Source: Streptomyces albicerus
GTDB taxonomy: Bacteria > Actinomycetota > Actinomycetes > Streptomycetales > Streptomycetaceae
Assembly: GCF_008905045.1 (NCBI RefSeq)
Contig: NZ_VWMY01000037.1
Span: forward strand, 16,790-80,789
Direction of reading: 5' to 3'
DNA length: 64,000 nt
The position numbers and the translations under genes are program-made. Positions within the stretch are counted from its first letter, which is position 1. The number at the start of each line of letters is the position of its first letter. Of the stretch, positions 25,447-34,360 are shown piece after piece. Under the pieces are notes generated by a model, which saw nothing but the letters and a program-made list of their open reading frames with translations, was not told the DNA's origin and did no database searches.

Positions 25447-25865
25447 TCTCGTCGCCGCCGTTCTGTCTCGAAATCTACGATGGATCTGGATGGATCTGAG
25501 GGCGGGACCCGGCACGCGGGTCCCCGGGCTCCGCAGCGCGGGCCCCAGGGCGTCCGGCGGACGGTGGTCCCGGCTCCCATGGCCCGTGTCCTGGGCTTTC
25601 GCGAACGGTGGTCGCTGTTTCCCGAGGCTGTGGATGGTGTTTCCAGAGGAAAGCGGGGAGGTTACTGAAGACCTCCGTTCATATGAATCTACAAGATGAG
25701 CGCCCTGGCCAGCCAACTCCTTCATGGTTTCGGTGACTGACCCCCGTGCGGGGCGGCGCTGTGTACTGAGTCCAATCCACGTGAACAACTCATGAACGAG
25801 CCGGGCCCGCCGCACACGATCTGGCTTGAACAGAACCATCCACGAGACGAAGAAGAGAGCCGGTC
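25447..25865. other. 419-bp divergent promoter region of pucR-like and xdh genes
   Basis: It contains a perfect 10-bp tandem repeat, GATGGATCTG, at 25479-25488 and 25489-25498. A relatively AT-rich stretch with TTCATATGAA lies at 25679-25688, which is palindromic and could be part of an operator. AGAAGAGAG lies shortly before the xdh ATG as the RBS. No gene is seen. Confidence 0.6.
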
Positions 25866-26756
25866 ATGGACTTCCTTCGCCCCGCCAGCTGGGAGGAGGC
25901 GCTCGCCGCCAAGGCCGAGCACCCCACCGCTGTGCCGATTGCGGGTGGCACCGATGTGATGGTCGAGATCAACTTCGACCACCGGCGGCCCGAGTACCTG
26001 CTGGACCTGAACCGCATCGGCGAGCTGAGCGAGTGGGAGGTCGGCGAGGAGTCAGTCCGCCTGGGAGCCTCGGTCCCGTACACCCGGATCATGGAGCGGC
26101 TGCGCGGCGAACTGCCCGGCCTGGCCCTCGCCTCCCACACCGTGGCCTCCCCGCAGATCCGCAACCGCGGCGGCGTCGGCGGCAACCTCGGCACCGCTTC
26201 CCCGGCCGGCGACGCCCACCCCGCGCTCCTCGCGGCGGGCGCGGAGGTCGAGGCGGAGTCCGTACGAGGCTCCCGGCTCATCCCGATCGACGAGTTCTAC
26301 ACCGGCGTGAAGCGCAACGCGCTCGCCGCCGACGAGCTCATCAGGGCCGTCCACATCAAGAAGGCCGACGGCCCGCAGCAGTTCTCGAAGGTCGGCACCC
26401 GCAACGCCATGGTGATCGCGGTCTGTGCCTTCGGTCTGGCGCTGCACCCGTCGTCGCGCACGGTCCGCACCGGCATCGGCTCGGCCGCGCCCACGCCCGT
26501 GAGGGCCAAGGCCGCCGAGGAGTTCCTGAACGCGGCGCTCGAAGAGGGCGGCTTCTGGGACAACGGCAAGATCATCACTCCGTCGGTCGCCAAGCAGTTC
26601 GCGGAGCTGTGCTCCGCCGCCTGCAACCCGATCGACGACGTCCGGGGCACGGCGAGCTACCGCCGCCACGCGGTCGGCATCATGGCCCGCCGCACGCTGA
26701 CCTGGACCTGGGAGTCGTACCGCGGCACCGCCGCCAGCACGGAGGGAGTCGCGTAA
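25866..26756 (+). CDS. Xanthine dehydrogenase FAD-binding subunit
   Basis: This 296-residue subunit carries FAD for the molybdenum hydroxylase and passes electrons to NAD+. The FAD motifs are visible: PIAGGTDVMVEI near residue 25 and NRGGVGGNLGTASPAGD near residue 105. A CO-dehydrogenase flavoprotein C-terminal domain follows (FSKVGTRNAMVIAVCAFGLA). The gene overlaps the next by one base (TAATG), as expected for subunits made in equal amounts. Confidence 0.93.
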   Translation: MDFLRPASWEEALAAKAEHPTAVPIAGGTDVMVEINFDHRRPEYLLDLNRIGELSEWEVGEESVRLGASVPYTRIMERLRGELPGLALASHTVASPQIRNRGGVGGNLGTASPAGDAHPALLAAGAEVEAESVRGSRLIPIDEFYTGVKRNALAADELIRAVHIKKADGPQQFSKVGTRNAMVIAVCAFGLALHPSSRTVRTGIGSAAPTPVRAKAAEEFLNAALEEGGFWDNGKIITPSVAKQFAELCSAACNPIDDVRGTASYRRHAVGIMARRTLTWTWESYRGTAASTEGVA

Positions 26757-27340
26757 TGCGCGTCAATTTCACGGTCAACGGACGTCCGCAGGAAGCCGAC
26801 GACGTGTGGGAGGGCGAGTCCCTGCTGTACGTGCTGAGGGAGCGCCTGGGCCTGCCGGGTTCGAAGAACGCCTGCGAACAGGGCGAGTGCGGGTCCTGCA
26901 CGGTCCGCCTGGACGGCGTACCGGTGTGTTCGTGTCTGGTCGCGGCCGGGCAGGTCGAAGGGTGCGAGGTCGTCACGGTCGAGGGCCTCGCGGACTACGC
27001 CAAACAGCGTGCGGAGCAGGGGGGTTGCGCGACCGGGGCGTGCGGTACGCCCCTGGACGCGGCCAAGCAGTGGGAGGCCAGGCCCTCCGACTCCCAGACG
27101 GGCGAAGGCACCGAACTCTCCCCGATCCAGCAGGCGTTCATCGACGCCGGCGCCGTCCAGTGCGGCTTCTGCACCCCGGGCCTGCTGGTCGCCGCCGACG
27201 AGATGCTGGAGCGCAACCCGACCCCGACCGACGCGGACATCCGCGAGGCGCTGTCGGGCAACCTCTGCCGCTGCACCGGCTACGAGAAGATCATGGACGC
27301 GGTGCGTCTGGCGGCCGCCCGGCAGGGAGAGGCGGTCTGA
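26756..27340 (+). CDS. Xanthine dehydrogenase 2Fe-2S subunit
   Basis: The 194-residue subunit holds two 2Fe-2S clusters. The plant-type cluster uses C40, C45, C48 and C60 (CEQGECGSC...CSC). The second, helical-domain cluster uses C136, C139, C171 and C173 (CGFCTPG, CRCTGY). Between the two domains lies an extra ~40-residue segment (about 79-119) containing C91 and C96 (GGCATGACGTP), not found in the usual ~160-residue CoxS-type subunit. It relays electrons from the molybdenum centre to FAD. Confidence 0.93.
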   Translation: MRVNFTVNGRPQEADDVWEGESLLYVLRERLGLPGSKNACEQGECGSCTVRLDGVPVCSCLVAAGQVEGCEVVTVEGLADYAKQRAEQGGCATGACGTPLDAAKQWEARPSDSQTGEGTELSPIQQAFIDAGAVQCGFCTPGLLVAADEMLERNPTPTDADIREALSGNLCRCTGYEKIMDAVRLAAARQGEAV

Positions 27341-27342
27341 CG

Positions 27343-29742
27343 ATGCCCACCAACGGCGCGCCCATCGGTACTCCCACCAAGGTCACCCAGGGTTCCCAGA
27401 CCAAGGGCGGCATCGGCGAGTCCACGCTCCGCCCGGACGGCACGCTCAAGGTCACCGGCGAGTTCGCGTACTCCTCCGACATGTGGCACGAGGACATGCT
27501 CTGGGGCCAGATCCTGCGCTCCCCGGTGGCCCACGCGGAGATCGTGTCGATCGACACCTCCGAAGCCCTCGCACAGGCCGGTGTCTACGCCGTCATGACG
27601 TACGACGACCTGCCGACGGACGCGAGGAACTACGGCCTGGAGATCCAGGACACCCCGGTCCTCGCCCATGGCCGCGTACGCCACCACGGTGAGCCCGTCG
27701 CGATCGTGGCCGCCGACCACCCGGAGACCGCGCGCCGCGCCGCCGCCAAGATCAAGGTGGAGTACCGCGAACTCCCGGTCGTGACCGACGAGGCGAGCGC
27801 CACCGCCCCCGACGCCCCGCTGATCCACGAGGGGCGCACCGACCACCACATCGGCCACGTCCCGCACCCGAACATCCTGCACCGCCAGCCGATCGTCCGC
27901 GGTGACGTCGCGGCCGCCCGGGAGCGCGCCGACTTCGTCGTCGAGGGCGAGTACACCTTCGGCATGCAGGACCAGGCGTTCCTCGGCCCGGAGTCCGGTC
28001 TCGCCGTGCCCGCCGAGGACGGCGGTGTCGACCTCTACATCGCCACCCAGTGGCTGCACTCCGACCTGCGGCAGATCGCCCCGGTCCTCGGGCTGCCCGA
28101 GGACAAGGTCCGGATGACGCTGTCCGGCGTCGGCGGCGCGTTCGGCGGCCGCGAGGACCTGTCGATGCAGATCCACGCCTGCCTGCTGGCGCTGCGCACC
28201 GGCAAGCCGGTCAAGATCGTCTACAACCGGTTCGAGTCCTTCTTCGGGCACGTCCACCGCCACCCGGCGAAGCTCCACTACGAGCACGGGGCGACCAAGG
28301 ACGGCAAGCTCACGCACATGAAGTGCCGGATCGTTCTTGACGGCGGCGCGTACGCGTCGGCCTCCCCGGCGGTCGTCGGCAACGCGGCGTCCCTGTCGGT
28401 CGGCCCGTACGTGGTCGACGACGTCGACATCGAGGCGCTCGCGCTCTACTCCAACAACCCGCCCTGCGGCGCCATGCGCGGCTTCGGCGCCGTCCAGGCG
28501 TGCTTCGCGTACGAGGCGCAGATGGACAAGCTCGCCGACAAGGTGGGCATGGACCGGGTCGAGTTCCGCCGGCTCAACGCGATGTCGCAGGGCACGATCA
28601 TGCCGACCGGGCAGCCGGTCGACTCGCCGGCCCCGGTCGCCGAACTCCTGCGCCGCGTCAAGGCGATGCCGATGCCGCCGGAGCAGCAGTGGCTCGCGGC
28701 CGGTGAGCAGGCGGATGTCCGCCAGCTGCCGGGCGGCCTGTCCAACACCACCCACGGCGAGGGCGTCGTCCGCGGTGTCGGCTACGCGGTCGGCATCAAG
28801 AACGTCGGCTTCTCCGAGGGCTTCGACGACTACTCGACCGCCAAGGTCCGTATGGAGGTTGTCGGCGGCGAGCCCGTCGCGACCGTCCACACCGCGATGG
28901 CGGAGGTCGGCCAGGGCGGTGTCACCGTCCACGCGCAGATCGCCCGCACCGAGCTGGGCGTCGCCCAGGTGACGATCCACCCGGCGGACACACAGGTGGG
29001 CTCGGCCGGTTCGACTTCCGCATCCCGTCAGACGTACGTCACCGGTGGCGCCGTCAAGAACGCCTGCGAGCTGGTCCGCGAGAAGGTCCTGGAGATCGGC
29101 CGCCGCAAGTTCGGCACGTACCACCCGGCCTGGGCCACCGCCGAGCTGCTCCTGGAGGGCGGCAAGGTCGTCACCGACGGCGGCGAGGTCCTCGCCGACC
29201 TGGCGGACGTACTCGACGGCGAGGCGGTCGAGGTCGAGGAGGAGTGGCGGCACCGGCCGACCGAGGCCTTCGACCTCCGTACCGGCCAGGGCTTCGGCCA
29301 CGTCCAGTACTCCTTCGCCGCGCACCGCGCCGTCGTCGAGGTGGACACCGAGCTCGGCCTGGTGAAGGTCATCGAGCTGGCCTGCGCCCAGGACGTCGGC
29401 AAAGCACTCAACCCGCTGTCCGTGATCGGCCAGATCCAGGGCGGTACGACCCAGGGCCTGGGCGTCGCGGTCATGGAGGAGATCGTCGTCGACCCGAAGA
29501 CGGCGAAGGTCAGGAACCCCTCCTTCACCGACTACCTCATCCCCACGATCCTCGACACGCCGACCATCCCCGTCGACGTGCTCGAACTCGCCGACGACCA
29601 CGCGCCCTACGGGCTCCGCGGCGTCGGCGAGGCCCCGACCCTGTCCTCGACTCCGGCCGTCCTCGCGGCGATCCGGAACGCGACGGGCTTGGAGCTCAAC
29701 CGCACGCCGGTACGCCCGGAGCACCTCACCGGAACGGCGTAG
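27343..29742 (+). CDS. Xanthine dehydrogenase molybdopterin-binding subunit
   Basis: This 799-residue catalytic subunit hydroxylates hypoxanthine and xanthine to urate. The Mo-binding signatures are visible: GGAFGGRED, an AMRGFGAVQ loop, SASRQTYVTGGA, and the C-terminal active-site Glu in GVGEAP (residue ~763). The start codon lies two bases after the preceding stop. It ends just before a large hairpin, and the purine permease and XdhC factor follow on the same strand. Confidence 0.94.
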   Translation: MPTNGAPIGTPTKVTQGSQTKGGIGESTLRPDGTLKVTGEFAYSSDMWHEDMLWGQILRSPVAHAEIVSIDTSEALAQAGVYAVMTYDDLPTDARNYGLEIQDTPVLAHGRVRHHGEPVAIVAADHPETARRAAAKIKVEYRELPVVTDEASATAPDAPLIHEGRTDHHIGHVPHPNILHRQPIVRGDVAAARERADFVVEGEYTFGMQDQAFLGPESGLAVPAEDGGVDLYIATQWLHSDLRQIAPVLGLPEDKVRMTLSGVGGAFGGREDLSMQIHACLLALRTGKPVKIVYNRFESFFGHVHRHPAKLHYEHGATKDGKLTHMKCRIVLDGGAYASASPAVVGNAASLSVGPYVVDDVDIEALALYSNNPPCGAMRGFGAVQACFAYEAQMDKLADKVGMDRVEFRRLNAMSQGTIMPTGQPVDSPAPVAELLRRVKAMPMPPEQQWLAAGEQADVRQLPGGLSNTTHGEGVVRGVGYAVGIKNVGFSEGFDDYSTAKVRMEVVGGEPVATVHTAMAEVGQGGVTVHAQIARTELGVAQVTIHPADTQVGSAGSTSASRQTYVTGGAVKNACELVREKVLEIGRRKFGTYHPAWATAELLLEGGKVVTDGGEVLADLADVLDGEAVEVEEEWRHRPTEAFDLRTGQGFGHVQYSFAAHRAVVEVDTELGLVKVIELACAQDVGKALNPLSVIGQIQGGTTQGLGVAVMEEIVVDPKTAKVRNPSFTDYLIPTILDTPTIPVDVLELADDHAPYGLRGVGEAPTLSSTPAVLAAIRNATGLELNRTPVRPEHLTGTA

Positions 29743-29750
29743 GCGACCCG

Positions 29751-29802
29751 CCGTTGCTGTGGGCAGCGTTCCGCAAGGCGGAACGGCTGGGCACAGCAAC
29801 GG
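29751..29802 (+). terminator. Long stem-loop after xdh genes (terminator or attenuator)
   Basis: An 11-bp outer stem (29751-29761 with 29792-29802) encloses a small internal loop and an inner stem CAGCGTTCCGC against GCGGAACGGCTG with an AAG-type loop. It starts eight bases after the xdh stop. It probably reduces read-through into the permease gene. Confidence 0.75.
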
Positions 29803-29973
29803 CACCCCCGGCTCCGGGCGGCCGTACAACCAACGGCAACCCCTGGTACCGGTTCAAGTGCAGTACCGCTTTTCGTTCGTCTCGGGCCGTCCCCCGGGTC
29901 GTGCACCTTCCCAAAACCCGCGCCGCCACGGCGGTTTCCGCGGGAGCCCCTATGAACCTTGGGAGACGGCACC

Positions 29974-31431
29974 ATGACCCAGCAGTCACTGGAGCCCAGG
30001 ACCACAGCCGAAGACGCGGGTGAGGGAACCCGCGTCCCGGCCGGCAGGTCCTGGCTCGACCGGTACTTTCACATATCCAAGCGAGGAAGCACGGTCGCGC
30101 GTGAGATGCGCGGCGGCGTCACGACCTTCATGGCGATGGCGTACATCCTGCTGCTCAACCCGCTAGTCCTCTCCGGCAAGGACGCCGCCGGGAACACGCT
30201 CGGCCAGCAGGCTCTGATCACCGCGACGGCGTTCGCGGCGGCCTTCACCACGCTCCTGATGGGCTTCTTCGGCAAGGTGCCGCTCGCCCTCGCCGCCGGA
30301 CTCTCCGTCTCCGGCGTGCTCTCCTCGCAGGTCGCGCCCCAGATGACCTGGCCGCAGGCCATGGGCATGTGTGTGATGTACGGCGTCGTGATCATGCTCC
30401 TGGTGGTCACCGGGCTGCGCGAGATGATCATGAACGCGATCCCGCTGGCGCTGAAGCACGCGATCACGATGGGCATCGGTCTGTTCGTCGCCCTGATCGG
30501 CCTGGTGAAGGCGGGCTTCGTCCACCAGGGCAAGGCGACCCCGGTCTCCCTCGGCCCGAACGGCGAACTCGCCGGCTGGCCGGTCCTGCTCTTCGCCGCG
30601 ACCCTCCTCCTGATCTTCATGCTCCAGGCCCGGGGCATCCCCGGCGCGATCCTCGTCGGCATCGTCAGCGGCACGGTCCTCGCCGTGATCCTCAACGCCC
30701 TCGACGTCATCGACCCCAAGCAGTGGGCCAGCGGCGCCCCCGAGCTGCACGGCAGCGCGGTGTCGATGCCTGACTTCTCGATCTTCGGCGACGTCGAGTT
30801 CGGCGGCTGGGGCCAGGTCGGCGCGATGACGGTCGGCATGATCGTCTTCACCCTCGTCCTCGCGGGCTTCTTCGACGCGATGGCCACCATCATCGGCGTC
30901 GGCACCGAGGCCAAGCTGGCCGACGAGAAGGGCCGGATGCCGGGCCTGTCCAAGGCACTGTTCATCGACGGCGCGGGCGGCGCGATCGGCGGCGTCTCGG
31001 GCGCCTCCGGTCAGACGGTGTTCGTGGAGTCGGCGACCGGGGTGGGCGAAGGCGCCCGCACGGGCCTGTCCTCCGTCATCACCGGTCTGTTCTTCGCGGC
31101 CTGCCTCTTCTTCACCCCGCTGACGGCGATCGTCCCCGGCGAGGTCGCGGCCGCGGCCCTGGTCGTCATCGGCGCCATGATGATGACGAACGCCCGGCAC
31201 GTGGACTGGGCCGACCGCGCCACCGCGGTCCCGGTCTTCCTGACCGTCGTGATCATGCCGTTCACGTACTCCATCACCGCGGGCGTCGCGGCCGGAGTCA
31301 TCAGCTACGTCGCCATCAAGATCGGCCAGGGCAAGGCCCGGGAGATCGGGGCGTTCATGTGGGGCCTGACGGCGATCTTCCTCGTCTTCTTCGCCCTCAA
31401 CCCGATCGAGAGCTGGATGGGCGTCCACTAG
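29974..31431 (+). CDS. NCS2/AzgA-type purine permease
   Basis: The 485-residue protein has about twelve membrane spans and the AzgA/PbuG hallmarks: MRGGVTTFMAMAYILLLNP near residue 45, a FVESATGVGEGARTGLSS motif, and NP-rich turns. The family imports hypoxanthine, guanine, adenine or xanthine by proton symport, which fits the neighbouring xanthine dehydrogenase. The ATG is preceded by GGGAGACGG. Confidence 0.9.
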   Translation: MTQQSLEPRTTAEDAGEGTRVPAGRSWLDRYFHISKRGSTVAREMRGGVTTFMAMAYILLLNPLVLSGKDAAGNTLGQQALITATAFAAAFTTLLMGFFGKVPLALAAGLSVSGVLSSQVAPQMTWPQAMGMCVMYGVVIMLLVVTGLREMIMNAIPLALKHAITMGIGLFVALIGLVKAGFVHQGKATPVSLGPNGELAGWPVLLFAATLLLIFMLQARGIPGAILVGIVSGTVLAVILNALDVIDPKQWASGAPELHGSAVSMPDFSIFGDVEFGGWGQVGAMTVGMIVFTLVLAGFFDAMATIIGVGTEAKLADEKGRMPGLSKALFIDGAGGAIGGVSGASGQTVFVESATGVGEGARTGLSSVITGLFFAACLFFTPLTAIVPGEVAAAALVVIGAMMMTNARHVDWADRATAVPVFLTVVIMPFTYSITAGVAAGVISYVAIKIGQGKAREIGAFMWGLTAIFLVFFALNPIESWMGVH

Positions 31432-31460
31432 ACGCTCCCGCTGGAGGTGCGGTGCCTCGT

Positions 31461-31513
31461 CTGCGGGTCCGTCGTCGCTGGTCGCGCAGTTCCCCGCGCC
31501 CCTTACGGGGCGC
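31461..31513. repeat. Common Streptomyces intergenic palindromic repeat
   Basis: The element ends GCGCAGTTCCCCGCGCCCC, TTAC, GGGGCGC, with a 7-bp perfect stem (31496-31502 and 31507-31513). I recognise the CGCGCAGTTCCCCGCGCCCC core as one found many times between genes in Streptomyces chromosomes. It lies between the permease and xdhC genes and could act as a terminator or RNA-stability element. Confidence 0.8.
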
Positions 31514-31561
31514 TGCACCGCACCAAGGCCCTCCCACAACCGCGATCAAGGAGACCGAGAG

Positions 31562-32719
31562 ATGCTGGACATCGCCGAGGAGCTGCACCGCTGGGTGGAG
31601 CAGGGACGCGACTTCGCCGTGGCCACCGTGGTGGCGGTCGGCGGCAGCGCACCCCGCCGGCCGGGTGCCGCCCTCGCGGTGGACGCCGACGGCACGGCGA
31701 TCGGCTCGGTCTCCGGCGGCTGTGTGGAGGGCGCGGTGTACGAACTGTGCCAACAGGCGTTGGAGGACGGGGAGCCGGTCCTCGAACGCTTCGGCTACAG
31801 CGACGAGGACGCCTTCGCGGTGGGCCTGACGTGCGGCGGGATCATCGACATCCTGGTGACCCCGGTACGCGCCTCGGACGCCTCCCGGAAGGTGTTCGCG
31901 TCGGCGCTGTCCGCCGCCGCCCGCGGAGAGGCGGCGGCGGTGGCGCGCATCGTCTCCGGCCCGGCCGGACTACTGGGCCGCGCCCTCCTCGTACTCCCCG
32001 ACGGCTCGTACGAGGGCGGCTTCGGCGCCCACCCCGAACTGGACCGCACGGTGGTCGACGAGGCGCGCGCCTTCCTCGACACCGGCCGGACCGGCACCCT
32101 GGAGATCGGAGAGCAGGGCTCTCGCTGCGGAGCACCGCTCACACTCCTGGTCGAGTCCTCGGTCCCACCGCCCCGCATGATCGTCTTCGGCGCGATCGAC
32201 TTCGCCTCCGCCCTGGTCCGCATCGGCAAGTTCCTCGGCTACCACGTGACGGTGTGCGACGCGCGCCCCGTCTTCGCGACGCGGGCCCGCTTCCCAGAGG
32301 CGGACGAGATCACCGTCGAGTGGCCGCACAAGTACCTGGAGCGCACGGAGGTCGACGCCCGCACGGTCCTCTGCGTCCTGACCCACGACGCCAAGTTCGA
32401 CGTACCCCTCCTCCAGCTCGCCCTTCGCCTGCCGGTCGCATACGTCGGCGCGATGGGCTCCCGCCGCACTCACCTCGACCGCAACGACCGCCTCCGCGAA
32501 GTCGGCGTCACCGAACTGGAGTTGGCCCGCCTGCGCTCACCGATCGGCCTCGACCTCGGAGCCCGTACGCCCGAGGAGACCGCCCTCTCCATAGCCTCGG
32601 AGATCGTCGCGAACCGACGGGGAGGCAGCGGGACATCACTGACCGGCGCCCACACACCGATCCACCACGACATGTCCTCAACGCCGGAGCCGACGGGACG
32701 GATCGGTTCGGTAGCCTGA
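31562..32719 (+). CDS. xdhC: XdhC-family molybdenum hydroxylase maturation factor
   Basis: The 385-residue protein matches XdhC/CoxI: an N-terminal domain with VATVVAVGGSAPRRPGAAL and GGCVEGAVYE, then a Rossmann-like C-terminal domain (MIVFGAIDFASALVRIGKFL, AYVGAMGSRRTHLDR). XdhC binds molybdopterin cofactor, helps insert the terminal sulfido ligand and loads xanthine dehydrogenase. Position downstream of the xdh subunits and purine permease supports this. The C-terminal tail beyond SEIVANRRGGSG is poorly conserved in character. Confidence 0.92.
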   Translation: MLDIAEELHRWVEQGRDFAVATVVAVGGSAPRRPGAALAVDADGTAIGSVSGGCVEGAVYELCQQALEDGEPVLERFGYSDEDAFAVGLTCGGIIDILVTPVRASDASRKVFASALSAAARGEAAAVARIVSGPAGLLGRALLVLPDGSYEGGFGAHPELDRTVVDEARAFLDTGRTGTLEIGEQGSRCGAPLTLLVESSVPPPRMIVFGAIDFASALVRIGKFLGYHVTVCDARPVFATRARFPEADEITVEWPHKYLERTEVDARTVLCVLTHDAKFDVPLLQLALRLPVAYVGAMGSRRTHLDRNDRLREVGVTELELARLRSPIGLDLGARTPEETALSIASEIVANRRGGSGTSLTGAHTPIHHDMSSTPEPTGRIGSVA

Positions 32720-32814
32720 CCTGCCCCAAAGGGCCGGGCACGAGCTCACGGGCAGACGCGGAACCCGAAGAACCCCCGACCTCCCGCACGTCAGACACTG
32801 AGACGCTCAGACAG

Positions 32815-33474
32815 TCAGACATGGGCTAGAAGCCGCTCCAAGGGCCGCGGTGTCCGTTCCAGATCCAGACTCTCGACAAGCTCGTGCGCGTACTGGGCCT
32901 TGCGGCCCTTATGCGTCCCCATGAAGCGATGGAGCTGCTGCTCGACGGTCCGCTCGCGCTGGGCAGGCTGATTCTGGAAGATACGAAACGACCGCAACTC
33001 ACCCTGCACGTCGACGACTTGCTGTACGGCATCGGCGCCCAGCGAACGGATCAACTCGTCCTCCAGATCCGCGTCGCACACATAGAACCCGAGCGGTTCC
33101 AGCCCGTCGCGCGTGAGATCGGAGGCGAGCCCGGCCCGCTCCAGCGCACGCCGGAAGAAGCGCTCCTCTCCCGCGTCGCACAGACCGGCCAGCCGCACAT
33201 CGAGTCCCCCGGGACCGCACAGATCCACGAACCGTCCGATACTCGTCGCACCCCCGAGCGGCACGACCGAAACACCCTCCGCGTCAAGATCCCGGCCAAG
33301 CCTGGCGGCCAGCGATTCAAGCGCGACCTGATCACTCCCGCCCTCCACAAGCACGACCGTACGCAGCCCGACGCCACCCGCCAGCTCCCGCGCGGACTCG
33401 GCAGCCGCCGGCGCCTCCACCCCACCGGCCGCCCACTCCACGACGGCCCGCCGGAATCTCCCCATGTCGTTCAT
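32815..33474 (-). CDS. TOPRIM-domain protein (OLD-like nuclease fold, no ATPase)
   Basis: This 219-residue protein carries a TOPRIM fold of the OLD type: the acidic VVLVEGGSDQVALESLAARL (Glu), then VVPLGGATSI, LAGLCDAGEE and YVCDADLEDELIRSLG, where the Asp residues would bind metal. Unlike phage OLD nucleases it lacks an ABC-ATPase domain. These stand-alone actinobacterial proteins are annotated as putative nucleotidyl transferase/hydrolase or nuclease. Its role is unknown. The start is placed at MNDMGRFRRA. Confidence 0.8.
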   Translation of the reverse strand: MNDMGRFRRAVVEWAAGGVEAPAAAESARELAGGVGLRTVVLVEGGSDQVALESLAARLGRDLDAEGVSVVPLGGATSIGRFVDLCGPGGLDVRLAGLCDAGEERFFRRALERAGLASDLTRDGLEPLGFYVCDADLEDELIRSLGADAVQQVVDVQGELRSFRIFQNQPAQRERTVEQQLHRFMGTHKGRKAQYAHELVESLDLERTPRPLERLLAHV

Positions 33475-33681
33475 GCATGCCAGTCTCGCAACTCCGGCCG
33501 GAGTCACTCCACGTCATTTCGGATGCCTTTGACATCGTGACCCCATGAGTCTCATGGGCGAGCCGGTGGAACGCGTGGACGAGCAGGACCGACTGGCTCC
33601 CCGAGGCCGACTTCCGACAGGCGCTGTGGCGCTGGCCGTTCGTCCCCGACAGCCGGGAGGCCTTCACCACGTACGACGCCC

Positions 33682-34134
33682 TCAGGGCCACCGCAGCAAC
33701 TTGTCCACAGCCCGCCCGAACACCCACCGAGCCGCCCACCTCAACACGGGATCGAGAACCCGGGGCAGCCCCCGCACTCCCAACTCCTCCCGCCACACCA
33801 CCCACGAACCACCACCCACGACCGGACGCACCTCCACCTCGGCCCACCCGGTAACAAACGCCCCCCGTTTGACGAGCCGACACAATCCGAATCCGCCACC
33901 GGAGCCCTCCCCCTCAGGCGGCCGCCAGACGACGACCTCCATGGGGTCATCGAACGCCGCACCGCCGACACCGGACCGCGCCACGAAGACAGTCCCCACC
34001 CCACCCGGCGCCACCGTGACGACAGAGACCCGAGTCAACGGCACCACACGACCATGCCGCTCCCACGCGGTAAGCCGCTGCCAAGCCTCACCAGCACTCA
34101 CCGAGCTGTCCCGCCGAACGACAAAGAGAACCAC
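33682..34134 (-). CDS. SRPBCC-family protein (START-like fold)
   Basis: About 150 residues from a GTG (VVLFVVRRD). The pattern of SRPBCC proteins is present: SVSAGEAWQRLTAWERHGRV at the start, central beta strands, GWAEVEVRPVVGGGSWVVWRE, and a C-terminal amphipathic helix PVLRWAARWVFGRAVDKLLR. The fold makes a hydrophobic ligand pocket; function unknown. A TTG at 34155 is an alternative start; no RBS is clear for either. The inverted repeat at 34190-34316 lies just upstream. Confidence 0.72.
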   Translation of the reverse strand: MVLFVVRRDSSVSAGEAWQRLTAWERHGRVVPLTRVSVVTVAPGGVGTVFVARSGVGGAAFDDPMEVVVWRPPEGEGSGGGFGLCRLVKRGAFVTGWAEVEVRPVVGGGSWVVWREELGVRGLPRVLDPVLRWAARWVFGRAVDKLLRWP

Positions 34135-34189
34135 ACCAAGATCGTATGCACACAACAGTCAAAACGCTCCCGCACCCGCCAACGCACCC

Positions 34190-34316
34190 GGGGGCGAGGC
34201 CGTGCCGGTATGTCACGTTCGCAACGTAGAGCTCCCGCTGGAAACCTCCACCCGTTGCAACCAAGGGCAGTACGCCCAGTGGTTGCGAACGGACATACCG
34301 GCACGGCCCCGCCCCC
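34190..34316. repeat. Large imperfect inverted repeat with ~35-bp arms
   Basis: The arm at 34190-34225 (GGGGGCGAGGCCGTGCCGG...) matches the reverse complement of 34282-34316 (...CCGGCACGGCCCCGCCCCC) with one mismatch and one single-base gap over about 35 bp. A nested repeat, GTTGCAACCA facing TGGTTGCGAAC, lies inside. The element sits between the Gfo/Idh stop and the SRPBCC start. It could be a MITE-like relic or a terminator/structured RNA. Confidence 0.85.
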
Positions 34317-34360
34317 ACCCCACCGGGCCGGAAGCGCCCCACCGGTGACGCGCTCCGAAC

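Noticed and set aside
27280..29829. 849-residue minus-strand frame opposite the xanthine dehydrogenase large subunit
   Set aside because: Antisense shadow; the plus strand has all Mo-site motifs.
30163..31539. Asp/Glu/His/Arg-rich minus-strand frame opposite the purine permease
   Set aside because: Typical antisense image of membrane-protein codons; no real composition.
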